A stretch of 53,775 nucleotides of DNA from Dehalococcoidia bacterium (GTDB lineage Bacteria; Chloroflexota; Dehalococcoidia; Tepidiformales; Tepidiformaceae): NCBI GenBank assembly GCA_020432045.1, contig JAGQHB010000007.1:1-53775 (forward strand), given 5' to 3'. Both the position numbers and the translations under genes were made by a program. The notes under the pieces were generated by a model. It was given only the letters and a program-made list of their open reading frames with translations. It was not told the DNA's origin and searched no databases. This document shows positions 16,242 to 24,319 of this stretch, piece by piece (positions within the stretch are counted from its first letter, which is position 1; each line of letters begins with the position of its first letter).

Positions 16242-18710
16242 ATGCCCCCAATCTTTTCGCTGGATGATCCAGGTGCTGCTGACGACCGACGGAGCGGCGG
16301 AAAGGCAGCGAGCCTTTCACGGTTGCGGGCAGCGGGCTTTCGCGTGCCTGACGGGTTCGTGGCGCCAGTTGAGACGATGGCCGCACTGACTGGCGGCTCC
16401 GTCGCAGTCATGACTGCAGTACGTGAAGCGTTGCGGGTGCTGAGCCCGGCCGGCGACGCGGTGGCGGTGCGTTCTTCCGCGGTTGGGGAAGACGGCGCCG
16501 AGCATTCGTTCGCGGGGCAGCATTTGACGCTGCTGGCCGTGACGGGCGAAGAGTCCGTGCTGGCCGCGATGCGGGCGTGCGCTGATTCGCTTCATGGAGA
16601 AGGCGCCATTGCGTACCGGGAGGCCCGTGCCGCGGACACGGCGAAGAAGATGGCGGTGGTGGTGCAACGGATGGTTCGGCCGAATGCGGCGGGAGTCGCG
16701 TTCACGGCGAACCCCGTTACGGGGCTAACGACGCACGTCATCGTGGAGGCCGTGACAGGGTTGGGCGAGGGCCTGGTGTCGGGGCAGCGGGCTGCGCATC
16801 GGTGGGTGTTTGCACGGGAGACGATGGAACTAGTCGACGAGTCGATCCACGCAGAAGGCCCTGTGCTGAGTGCGGAGCAGGCTCGATCCGTCGCGCGGGA
16901 GGCTCTGCGGACTGAGGAGGTCTTCGGGCAGGCACAGGACGTGGAGTTCGCGATCGAGGGAGACACCGTGTGGCTGCTGCAGGCACGGCCGATCACAGGG
17001 ATGACTGGTGCGGCGAACGGCGACGAGCTGTTGGATACACCGACTTCCGAGGCTGACTACTGGACGAGCGCAAATATTGGGGAGGTGCTGCCGGGACTTC
17101 TGACACCGCTGGCAATCACCGCGTTCGCGGCGAACGCGGACCGGGCGTACTGCGGTGCGTACCAGGAACTGAAGATGCTCGCGAAAGACGAGTGTCCGCG
17201 TTTCGTCGGGTTCTTCTATAACCGGGCGTTTCTGCACATCGACAACACGCGTTTAATCGCGGAACGGGCCTTGGGGTCGAGCGGAGACGCGGTGGAGGAG
17301 CGATTTCTCGGGGGTAAGAAGCGGCTGAAGCCGCGCCGCCAGCATTCTCTGAAGAACTGGAAGCACCGGCTGCTGAGCGCGTGGCCGCTGCTACGGATGA
17401 CGCGGACGATCGAACGAAAGGGCATCGAAGCGGAGAAGGCGACGTTGGCGTTCGAGAGGCGGCTGCGCGCGACGCACCCTAAGAGTCTCACGGGGCAGGA
17501 ACTGGACGACCTGCGGCTGGAGATCTCGGACTTCGTCGCGGGGACGTTTGCGACGCACCTGCAGGCGAGCGGTTGCGCCGGCGCGGGGTATGACCTGGTC
17601 GCGAACTTGGTGCGTCCGATCCTGAAGGAGCGTACGGAGGGGAAGACGCCGGTACTGTTCGCGGGGATGAACGACGTGGAGAGTGCGAGGATCCCGCTGG
17701 ATATCTGGGTGCTCTCGCGCGCCGCCCGGGAGAGCGGGATCACTTCCCAACTGCGAGCTGACGGCTTCGAACCGCTTGATGGTTCACTACCAATGGCGTG
17801 GCGGAAGGCATTCGAACGATTCCTGGAGCGGCACGGACACCGGGGCCTGTTCGAGATGGAACCTTCGCAGCCGTCGTGGCGGCAGGAGCCGGGACAGGTT
17901 GTCCGGCTCGTGCGGGACTACCTCGACCTGCCGGAGGGGCAGTCACCGCCGGTCGTCCTCGCCAGGCGGGAGGCGGAGCGTGTGAACCTCACAAACGCCT
18001 TAAAGCGACGGATGAACCCGGCGAAGCGGATCGTTTTCCGGTTCGTGCTGAAGGATGCGCAGAAGTGGGTCGCACTTCGAGAGCGGACGAAGTCGGTGAT
18101 CGTGCGAGGGACCAGACTGGTGGATCTCCTGATGCCGGAGGCGAGCAGGCGGCTCGTTGCGAACGGCGCGGTGGCCGCGGCAAGCGATGTGTTCTTTCTC
18201 ACGGGGGATGAGTTCAGCGCGGCGCTGCGGTCCGTGGCACCGCGAGACATGCGTCCGGCCGTTGCAAGGCGGCGGCGCGACTTCGAACGGAACCGGCACG
18301 TGCGTTTGCCGGAGCGCTTCCGCGGGCGGCCCGAGCCGCTGCAGATAGCACCGGGCCCAGGGGCAGGCGAAGTGCTGCGTGGGACACCGGTGAGCCCAGG
18401 CCAGGTGACAGGGCTTGCTCGGGTGATTCTCGATCCGCGCATTGATGGACCGATGCTGCCGGGGGAGGTGCTCGTCGCGCCGGTAACGGACGCCGGATGG
18501 ACGCCGCTGTTCGCACTTGCCGCCGGGCTGGTGGTGGACATGGGGAGCGCGCTCAGCCATGGCAGCACCGTGGCACGGGAGTATGGACTGCCGGCGGTAG
18601 TGAACGTCGGCAGCGGGACGACTGCAATCCAGACGGGCGACCTGATCATGATCGATGGCGCCGCCGGGACCGTCACGATCCTATCGCGAGCTGGGGACGA
18701 CCGCGGCTAA
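16242..18710 (+). CDS. PEP synthase / rifampin phosphotransferase-like enzyme
   Basis: An 822-residue three-part dikinase relative. The N-terminal ATP-grasp domain (1-265) has GGKAASLSRLRAAGFRVPDGF, VRSSAVGEDGAEHSFAGQ and the end VWLLQARPIT. A large middle domain without clear motifs follows. The C-terminal swivelling domain carries the phosphohistidine in GSALSHGSTVAREYGLPAVV (His773). This order is that of rifampin phosphotransferase (Rph) and of PEP-synthase-like proteins lacking the C-terminal PEP/pyruvate barrel. Rph inactivates rifampicin with ATP; many relatives with the same layout have unknown acceptors, so resistance is only a possibility. Its stop overlaps the end of the converging FKBP gene. 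Confidence 0.75.
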   Translation: MPPIFSLDDPGAADDRRSGGKAASLSRLRAAGFRVPDGFVAPVETMAALTGGSVAVMTAVREALRVLSPAGDAVAVRSSAVGEDGAEHSFAGQHLTLLAVTGEESVLAAMRACADSLHGEGAIAYREARAADTAKKMAVVVQRMVRPNAAGVAFTANPVTGLTTHVIVEAVTGLGEGLVSGQRAAHRWVFARETMELVDESIHAEGPVLSAEQARSVAREALRTEEVFGQAQDVEFAIEGDTVWLLQARPITGMTGAANGDELLDTPTSEADYWTSANIGEVLPGLLTPLAITAFAANADRAYCGAYQELKMLAKDECPRFVGFFYNRAFLHIDNTRLIAERALGSSGDAVEERFLGGKKRLKPRRQHSLKNWKHRLLSAWPLLRMTRTIERKGIEAEKATLAFERRLRATHPKSLTGQELDDLRLEISDFVAGTFATHLQASGCAGAGYDLVANLVRPILKERTEGKTPVLFAGMNDVESARIPLDIWVLSRAARESGITSQLRADGFEPLDGSLPMAWRKAFERFLERHGHRGLFEMEPSQPSWRQEPGQVVRLVRDYLDLPEGQSPPVVLARREAERVNLTNALKRRMNPAKRIVFRFVLKDAQKWVALRERTKSVIVRGTRLVDLLMPEASRRLVANGAVAAASDVFFLTGDEFSAALRSVAPRDMRPAVARRRRDFERNRHVRLPERFRGRPEPLQIAPGPGAGEVLRGTPVSPGQVTGLARVILDPRIDGPMLPGEVLVAPVTDAGWTPLFALAAGLVVDMGSALSHGSTVAREYGLPAVVNVGSGTTAIQTGDLIMIDGAAGTVTILSRAGDDRG

Positions 18711-19213
18711 CGCACGTCGATCAGTTCAATTTCGAAGACGATATCGGCGTTCGGAGGGATGGGGCCAGAGCCACGTGTGCCGTAGGCGATGTTCGCGGGG
18801 AGGTAGGCGATGCGCTTACCACCAACCTTCATCGTCGAAAGTGCTTCGGCGAATCCGGCAATGACACCGTTCATCGCAAAGGTGGCCGGCTGACCGCGTG
18901 CGACGGAACTGTCAAACACGCTACCGTCGCTGGCGAGCTTCCCGGTGTAGTGGACGGTGACCATGCTACTGGCGGACGGGGTTGCCCCGGAGCCGACTTG
19001 CTCATCGACGTAGCGAAGCCCGGACGCCGTGACGGTGGGATTGGCGAGGGTGATGGGCGTGTTGGACGAGGACGGGGTTTCGGGCAATGCGGTACTCCTG
19101 ACAGTGGTGGCGGCCGCGGTCGCCGGCTCACCGTCGCCATCACCACAGGCCACTGCGACTGAAGCAACGACAAGCACGGAGAGCGAAACGAGCAGGAAGA
19201 CGATGCGGTTCAT
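18707..19213 (-). CDS. FKBP-type peptidyl-prolyl isomerase, lipoprotein
   Basis: A 168-residue secreted foldase. The signal peptide (1-22) ends in the lipobox AVAC with Cys23 as the lipidated residue, then a Thr/Ser/Ala-rich linker to about residue 60. The FKBP domain follows: MVTVHYTGKLASDGSVFDSS, FAMNGVIAGFAEALSTMKVGGKR, YGTRGSGPIPPNADIVFEIEL, all standard active-site parts. It should speed proline isomerisation of exported proteins at the outer face of the membrane. The start has a TAGCTT box 8 bases ahead and no ribosome site. It ends inside the last codons of the converging enzyme gene. Confidence 0.9.
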   Translation of the reverse strand: MNRIVFLLVSLSVLVVASVAVACGDGDGEPATAAATTVRSTALPETPSSSNTPITLANPTVTASGLRYVDEQVGSGATPSASSMVTVHYTGKLASDGSVFDSSVARGQPATFAMNGVIAGFAEALSTMKVGGKRIAYLPANIAYGTRGSGPIPPNADIVFEIELIDVR

Positions 19214-19340
19214 ACAAGCTCAAGCTACGGCGGGCGTGGGGTACACACACGCCGGCGTTTAGCGCACTTTTCCAAGCTATAGAGTCGCCGGCGGGCCGAC
19301 GGATTCGTACACTCCGGGGAGTGCGCTGGAGGAAGAGCAG

Positions 19341-19529
19341 ATGAAGGCGACAGTAGATCCGGACCGGTGCGAGGGCCACGGCAAATGCCAGGCCGCGGCG
19401 CCGGAGGTGTTTGAGTTACGCGACGACGACCTGAGCCATGTCCTGGTCGACGAGATCCCTGAGACGCTGCGAGCCAAGGTGGAACGGGCAGTGCGGCTGT
19501 GCCCACGGCAGGCAATCACTTTCGGCTGA
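19341..19529 (+). CDS. Ferredoxin of the P450-partner type
   Basis: A 62-residue ferredoxin. Cys10, Cys16 and Cys54 (CEGHGKC ... LCP) follow the CxxXxxC...CP pattern of single-cluster [3Fe-4S] ferredoxins, where the fourth ligand position is variable; here it is His13. APEVF after the second Cys is also typical. These proteins feed electrons to cytochromes P450 or other oxygenases in actinobacteria and related groups. No P450 gene is in the window, so the partner is elsewhere. ATG 19341 lies behind GGAGG. Flanked by the divergent FKBP gene and a gene-free stretch. Confidence 0.85.
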   Translation: MKATVDPDRCEGHGKCQAAAPEVFELRDDDLSHVLVDEIPETLRAKVERAVRLCPRQAITFG

Positions 19530-19806
19530 GCCGGGCAGCAAGAAGTCACGTTGCTCCATCGTAGAGGGTCGTTGAGGCGTCAAATGCTCGTGATCGCCCC
19601 TCCGAGAACGACTCGATGCCGTGCGCGAAACACCCCGACGGCGCGCCCCGTGCCGCCGGTGAGCCTGCCTCGGTGAACAGCAAGGTGTGCGAGCAACGAA
19701 CGCCGTGCACGCCTCCATCGCACAACAGCCCGTGCTGCGCTCATGTGACAGGCCGGAGGTGGCCGCAGGCAGGCGTGGCTACGGATGCCAAAGGTTGGAC
19801 GGGCAG

Positions 19807-19835
19807 ATCTTATTTCTTCGACTTTAATTGAACAA
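19807..19835 (-). promoter_or_regulatory. Possible sigma-70 promoter, leftward
   Basis: On the minus strand TTGTTC (19830-19835) and TAAGAT (19807-19812) are 17 bases apart. It would make an RNA through the gene-free stretch. It shares its -35 region with the rightward promoter, so the two would compete. Confidence 0.35.
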
Positions 19836-19856
19836 ACATTGTACAGCACGTATCAT
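19828..19856 (+). promoter_or_regulatory. Sigma-70 promoter of the TIGR01777 gene
   Basis: TTGAAC (19828-19833) and TATCAT (19851-19856) are 17 bases apart. Transcription would start near 19863, leaving a leader of about 32 bases with GGAG before the ATG at 19895. Confidence 0.55.
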
Positions 19857-19894
19857 GCCTGAATCAGGGATGCACCTTCCATTGGAGAACCGAA

Positions 19895-20788
19895 ATGGCA
19901 CGAATAGCAATCACAGGGAGTTCCGGGCTCATTGGCGGGGCTTTGCAGCCACACCTGCTGGGGGCAGGTCACGACGTGATCCGCGTGCGCCGCGGAAACG
20001 ACTCGGACCCTTCAGCGATGTGGAACCCAGCGACAGGTTGGTTCAGAGAGGGTGCGCTTGACGGGGTGGACGCGGTCATCCACCTGGCCGGTGCTGGCAT
20101 CGCGGACAAACGGTGGAGCGAGAGCCGCAAGCAGGAAATCCTCGATAGCCGGGTGAACGGGACACGACTCCTGGTGGATCACCTGGCGTCGCTGACGAAG
20201 AAGCCTTCTGTGCTCATCAGTTCGTCGGCCGTGGGGTACTACGGGTCGCGCGGTGACGAAACGCTGACTGAAGCCAGCGCACCCGGCAGGGGATTCCTGC
20301 CCGAGATCTGTATCGCCTGGGAGCGGGAGGCGATGCGGGCGGCCGAGTTCGGGGTCCGAACGGTGACGCTGCGGACGGGCGTCGTGCTGGCCAAGGAAGG
20401 CGGTGCGCTGGCGAAGATGCTCTTACCGTTCAAGCTGGGGATGGGAGGGCGACTTGGAGACGGCAAGGCCTACTTTCCGTGGATCTCGCTCCACGACCTC
20501 GCCCGCGTGTTCGAATACGTGTTGACCGCAGACGTGCGCGGCCCGGTGAACGCGGTCGGGCCAAAGCCTGTGACGAACGCCGAGTTCACGAAGGCACTGG
20601 GGAAGGCGATCCACCGGCCGACGCTGCTGCCGGTGCCAACCACGGGCCTGAAGCTGCTGTACGGAACGGGGATCACCAACGAGACGCTGCTTTCCAGCCA
20701 ACGCGTGATCCCGGCCGTGCTTCAAGAGGGCGGGTTCAGGTTCGGACAGGAAACTGTAGCCGAAGCACTGGAGGCGGCACTGGCGTAG
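19895..20788 (+). CDS. TIGR01777-type NAD-dependent epimerase (SDR39U1-like)
   Basis: A 297-residue atypical extended SDR. It starts MARIAITGSSGLIGGAL, the nucleotide loop, with AVIHLAGAGIADKRWSESRKQEILDSR, the hallmark of the TIGR01777/YfcH family, and SSSAVGYYGSRGDE holding the active Tyr. The C-terminal DUF1731 part (ALGKAIHRPTLLPVP ... SSQRVIPAVLQEGGFRF) is complete. Members are linked to cell-division or envelope work but the reaction is unknown. It has a good promoter and ribosome site of its own, and a hairpin overlaps its stop codon. Confidence 0.9.
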   Translation: MARIAITGSSGLIGGALQPHLLGAGHDVIRVRRGNDSDPSAMWNPATGWFREGALDGVDAVIHLAGAGIADKRWSESRKQEILDSRVNGTRLLVDHLASLTKKPSVLISSSAVGYYGSRGDETLTEASAPGRGFLPEICIAWEREAMRAAEFGVRTVTLRTGVVLAKEGGALAKMLLPFKLGMGGRLGDGKAYFPWISLHDLARVFEYVLTADVRGPVNAVGPKPVTNAEFTKALGKAIHRPTLLPVPTTGLKLLYGTGITNETLLSSQRVIPAVLQEGGFRFGQETVAEALEAALA

Positions 20789-20795
20789 TGCCGCC
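20773..20795 (+). terminator. Hairpin over the stop codon of the TIGR01777 gene
   Basis: GGCGGCACT (20773-20781) and AGTGCCGCC (20787-20795) form a perfect 9-base-pair stem with loop GGCGT. It contains the TAG stop. No T-run follows. It separates two converging genes. Confidence 0.5.
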
Positions 20796-20814
20796 GCTCA
20801 CGCATTCGTGCAGG

Positions 20815-22212
20815 TTACGGACCTGGAGCAACCACGGTCACCTGTCCATCAACGACATTCACAGCGCTGATTGGTATCCCGAAGTTCAGGGTGCGGACGT
20901 TGTTGCGGTCGAGGCGGTCGACGATTTGCTTAGCGACGGCGGATGGCAGGTTCCCGGCCTTCACCTCGTCGAGGATGATGACGGGCGGGTCCTGGGTTGT
21001 ATCGACGTGGCCTTCAAGGAGGACGTTGATGTCCCGCCCGAACTGGTTCACGGTGCCTTTTAGCTGGCCGCGACCAGCGGGGCAGAAATAAACCTGCGGG
21101 TTCGAGATCTCAATACCCTTTTCGTTGAGGTACTGATTGGCGCGGCTGGTAGCCTCCTGCTCGTCGAAGCTAATAGAGCCAGGAGCGGCGGCGGCGGCGA
21201 CGCGGAACTGCTCCCAGCGATCGAGCGCGCTTGCAGCAGACGCCTGAGACGCGGTCGACATGCGATCGACGCACGGTTTGGGATCGCCGGTGAAGACGAG
21301 AATGCCGATAAGTACGGCGCCTGCGACGACCACGCCACCAACCACCCCCACCACGGTCGTGACGCCCTTGATGATGGTCCCACCAATGCCTTTTCCACCT
21401 TCGACCACGGCGCCTGGACCGGGCACTCCTGGCGGTGCGGATGGCGTGGGTGGGGCGACGGCAGCGGGGCCGGTGGGGGTGGTCACGGGGCCGCCCGGCG
21501 GGGACGGGGGTGGAGCGAGGTTGGAGGGCGGGGCGCCAGGGCCAGCGGGAGCGCCCATGGAAGGAGGAGCGCCGGGTGATGCGGGCATACCGGGAGCACC
21601 CATGGAACCCGGGGCACCGCCGGGTGAGAGCGGGGAGCCGACGCCGGGACCACCGGCGCCCATTCCGGGAGCACCAACGCCAGGGCCAGCACCGCCAAGG
21701 CCGCTCATCGGTTGGCCCGCAACCTGGCCAAGGCCGCTCATACCCTGTCCAGCGCCGGCCTGTCCGAGGCCGCCGAAGCCCTGGCCGGCGCCGGCACCTC
21801 CGAGGCCCGGCATCGCACCGCCGCTGCCAGCCATGCCGGACATGGCGCCACCGCCGGCGCCGCCGGCCATCATGCCGCCGAATCCTCCGGCTCCGCCTGC
21901 ACCGAGGGCGCCGAGGGCAGCCGTCCTGCGACGGCGATTTTCCTGCGGGATCTCTTCGCCGCAAAGCATGCAGATTTCGGTATCAGGCGGGTTGGCGCCG
22001 CCACAGGATGGGCAGAGTGCGGTGAACTCCAGCGCTTCGGGCTGCTGCGGGGTGGACTGGGGCGGCCGGGCTGCCGCTGCTGAGGTTACGACGGTGGCTT
22101 CCTCGGCCGTCGATCCTCCCGGGACAGCCGCCAGCGTGGCACCACAGGAGCCGCAGAATCGGGCGGTATCGTTCTCGGTAACAGCCTGGCAGGAGGGACA
22201 GGTTCGTTTCAC
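20815..22212 (-). CDS. Double zinc-ribbon membrane protein with Gly/Pro linker and LmeA/YpmS-like outer domain
   Basis: A 465-residue protein. Two zinc ribbons open it: Cys5/8/20/23 and Cys67/70/81/84. A long Gly/Met/Ala- then Pro-rich linker covers about 92-275. One membrane helix lies near 283-312 (VVGVVGGVVVAGAVLIGIL). The outer domain has ISFDEQEATSRANQYLNEK, GRGQLKGTV and ISAVNVVDGQVTV, a pattern like the lipid-binding LmeA/DUF2993 and YpmS proteins; this is my inference. GTG start at 22212. It follows the kinase gene by 65 bases on the same strand, so a shared role at the envelope is plausible. Confidence 0.65.
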   Translation of the reverse strand: MKRTCPSCQAVTENDTARFCGSCGATLAAVPGGSTAEEATVVTSAAAARPPQSTPQQPEALEFTALCPSCGGANPPDTEICMLCGEEIPQENRRRRTAALGALGAGGAGGFGGMMAGGAGGGAMSGMAGSGGAMPGLGGAGAGQGFGGLGQAGAGQGMSGLGQVAGQPMSGLGGAGPGVGAPGMGAGGPGVGSPLSPGGAPGSMGAPGMPASPGAPPSMGAPAGPGAPPSNLAPPPSPPGGPVTTPTGPAAVAPPTPSAPPGVPGPGAVVEGGKGIGGTIIKGVTTVVGVVGGVVVAGAVLIGILVFTGDPKPCVDRMSTASQASAASALDRWEQFRVAAAAAPGSISFDEQEATSRANQYLNEKGIEISNPQVYFCPAGRGQLKGTVNQFGRDINVLLEGHVDTTQDPPVIILDEVKAGNLPSAVAKQIVDRLDRNNVRTLNFGIPISAVNVVDGQVTVVAPGP

Positions 22213-22277
22213 AGGGGGAACTCCCTTTCAGCCATCAATATCCGGAGCGGCGAAACCATGGCCGTCCGGCAAGCCAG

Positions 22278-24191
22278 CTATTGACTGGCCACGATTTCGC
22301 AGGGCGTCCCGCCCACGGTATAGCGTTCGAGCAACTTTGCGCTCTTGATAGCGCCCTTATCTGTGAACGACGCCACGATCTTGCCGGTACCGGTCGCGGA
22401 CCCTGCTTCCACCGGGTACCCGAATTCGAAGTCTGAGAGATGGAAGGTGGCCTTGCCAAGAGGAACCTTCGCGCCATCGTCCCGGACGCCGGCGACGTCC
22501 ACGGAATCGCCTTCGCGGAGCGTGTCTCCACCGCCAACAGGTGTGAAGATGAACGCCAGCCCGTGCATAGCCCCGGGTTGAAGCCCGAACGTGCAGCTAT
22601 TTGAGTCCACGGTGAGATTGAAGCCGACCTGGCCGGCGGGCATGCCGGGCCGCCCGTCGACGGTCGGGGTCGCTGTCGACCCGCCGGGAGTGTCGTCGCC
22701 GCTGCCGCCAAGCACGAGGTAGGCGGCTGCTGCACCACCGATCACGACCACAGCGGCGACGAGGCCGATCAGAATGTGGCGCGAGCCGCCACCTGAGCCC
22801 CCGCCACCACCGCCGACGCTATCGAGATACTCGGCAGCGGTCGCGGCGACGGTGTCGCCGCTGGTCTCGTCGACGACCGTGACGCCGAACGAGAGCCGCC
22901 GATCAGGGCCCTTGGAGCGTCGCATTCGGGGCTGGACAGCTACATCGAGGAGGACGGTGGTTCCGGGCGGAATCGCGGCCCGCCCGGGAAGGCTGACCTG
23001 GAGGACACCTGACTGGTCTGTCGGGACGAGGCGAACGCGGAGGAGGCCATTACCGGTGTTGGCAAGGGACAGCGAGTAGCGGGCGTCGCCACTTCGGCCG
23101 GGCGCCGTTTTCAGCGATAGCTCAGTGCGTAACGCGGAGGCGAGGCCGGCACCAGCAGGAATGGAACGGCCGGGAGGGGGACCCTGAACGCGGGTTGCCT
23201 GACTCATTGCGCCGCCCTGCTGTGGAGGGGGCGTGGTGGGGCCAGTGGGGCGGCGTGGGGCCTGTTGCGTCGGCGGTGGAATCGGGACAGTGCCGGCCGA
23301 CGTTGTGACCGGGGGACGGCGGGCGCCCGTCGAATACTGGGGGGTCGCGCCGTGCTGTTGAAGCTGCGCGTAGGCAAGGGACGCACGCTCGAGGGCGCCG
23401 ACGAGGTCGGTCGCTGTCTGGTACCGGTCGCGGGGGTCCTTCTCCATGCAGCGCCGAATGACGTTGACGACGGCGTCGGGAAGGCCTTCCAACTCAGCAG
23501 TCGGCAACGACGCGTAGCGATGCTGTTGAAGGATGTCCATGACGGAATTGCCACGATAGGGAGGGTGGCCCGTGAGCATGGCGAAGAGCGTGGCACCGGT
23601 GGAGTAGATATCGACACGGTGGTCGAATTCGCCGTCTGCCTGTTCCGGCGCTGCGTAAGCCGGCGTCCCCACGAACATTCCCGCCGTCGTCATGCCGGCG
23701 CTAGATGTCTGGCGGGCGATGCCGAAGTCAGTGACTTTGACGCGGTCGTCTGTGTCGAGGAGGACGTTGTCGGGCTTGATGTCGCGATGGGCGACGCCCC
23801 GGGCGCCTGCTTCTTCGAGTGCGCGCGCAATTTCCGTGGCAATCCGCAGCGCTCGGGCTGGCTCGATGGGGCCGTGCTTGAGTTCATCGCCGACGTTGTG
23901 GCCTTCGATGAACTCCATGACGAGGTAGCAGGTGCCCTCAGTGACGCCGAAGTCGATGAGATGGACTGTGTAGGGCGAACGGAGGAGCGCGGCGACGTGG
24001 GCTTCGCGTTCGAAACGTCCGCGGAACTCGGGGTCGCCGCCAAGGTGCGGATGCAGGAGCTTGACGGCGACGCGGCTGGCATCACGGCGGTCGCGGCCCA
24101 GCCAGACGGCACCCATGGCACCGCGGCCCAGTTCTTTCTGGAGTTCGTAGCTCTTGAGTACGGTGGGCTGCGAGCCCGGTGTAGAACCCAT
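22278..24191 (-). CDS. Transmembrane Ser/Thr protein kinase (PknB type)
   Basis: A 637-residue Hanks-type kinase. Motifs: glycine loop GRGAMG (22-27), Lys44, HRDIKPDN with Asp137 as base, DFG 155-157, activation segment with GTPAYAAPEQ. Residues 280-345 are a Pro/Gln/Thr-rich linker, 355-455 a beta-rich domain with an NTGNGLLRVRL pattern like immunoglobulin-type folds, then a Gly-rich hinge, a membrane helix at about 472-494 and an outer domain of 140 residues with a single Cys pair. I chose ATG 24191, since the longer frame adds no kinase fold. It is divergent from the FHA-ABC gene, a likely substrate, as in mycobacterial PknF and Rv1747. Confidence 0.9.
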   Translation of the reverse strand: MGSTPGSQPTVLKSYELQKELGRGAMGAVWLGRDRRDASRVAVKLLHPHLGGDPEFRGRFEREAHVAALLRSPYTVHLIDFGVTEGTCYLVMEFIEGHNVGDELKHGPIEPARALRIATEIARALEEAGARGVAHRDIKPDNVLLDTDDRVKVTDFGIARQTSSAGMTTAGMFVGTPAYAAPEQADGEFDHRVDIYSTGATLFAMLTGHPPYRGNSVMDILQQHRYASLPTAELEGLPDAVVNVIRRCMEKDPRDRYQTATDLVGALERASLAYAQLQQHGATPQYSTGARRPPVTTSAGTVPIPPPTQQAPRRPTGPTTPPPQQGGAMSQATRVQGPPPGRSIPAGAGLASALRTELSLKTAPGRSGDARYSLSLANTGNGLLRVRLVPTDQSGVLQVSLPGRAAIPPGTTVLLDVAVQPRMRRSKGPDRRLSFGVTVVDETSGDTVAATAAEYLDSVGGGGGGSGGGSRHILIGLVAAVVVIGGAAAAYLVLGGSGDDTPGGSTATPTVDGRPGMPAGQVGFNLTVDSNSCTFGLQPGAMHGLAFIFTPVGGGDTLREGDSVDVAGVRDDGAKVPLGKATFHLSDFEFGYPVEAGSATGTGKIVASFTDKGAIKSAKLLERYTVGGTPCEIVASQ

Positions 24192-24319
24192 GCGGTGGCG
24201 GTCTCTCCCCGGGGACAGAGTATACGGCGGAGGGCGGGAATGTTGGCCGGATCGGGCGCTGGCTCCTAAGCTATGGGCGCCGCCGGGCCATGTCCGAGGC
24301 GCCGAACGGGAGCAGCCGC

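Larger units (their letters stand above)
19530..19894. other. Gene-free stretch with two facing promoters
   Basis: No frame here looks like a real protein. A 54-89 codon frame on the minus strand (19580 up to 19849) is Arg-rich and unlike anything I know. The right end (19800-19860) is AT-rich and holds the two promoter-like sites listed separately. A small RNA transcribed leftward is possible but not shown. Confidence 0.4.

Noticed and set aside
19580-19849. 89-codon leftward frame in the gene-free stretch
   Set aside because: Arg-rich, no family, and its start lies upstream of the leftward promoter candidate.
21420-21950. Possible tandem repeat array
   Set aside because: The repetition is the codon pattern of a Gly/Met/Ala/Pro-rich linker, without a fixed unit or spacers, so it is not a CRISPR or minisatellite.
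21260-22348. 362-codon Pro-rich rightward frame
   Set aside because: Mirror of the Gly/Pro linker of the zinc-ribbon protein.
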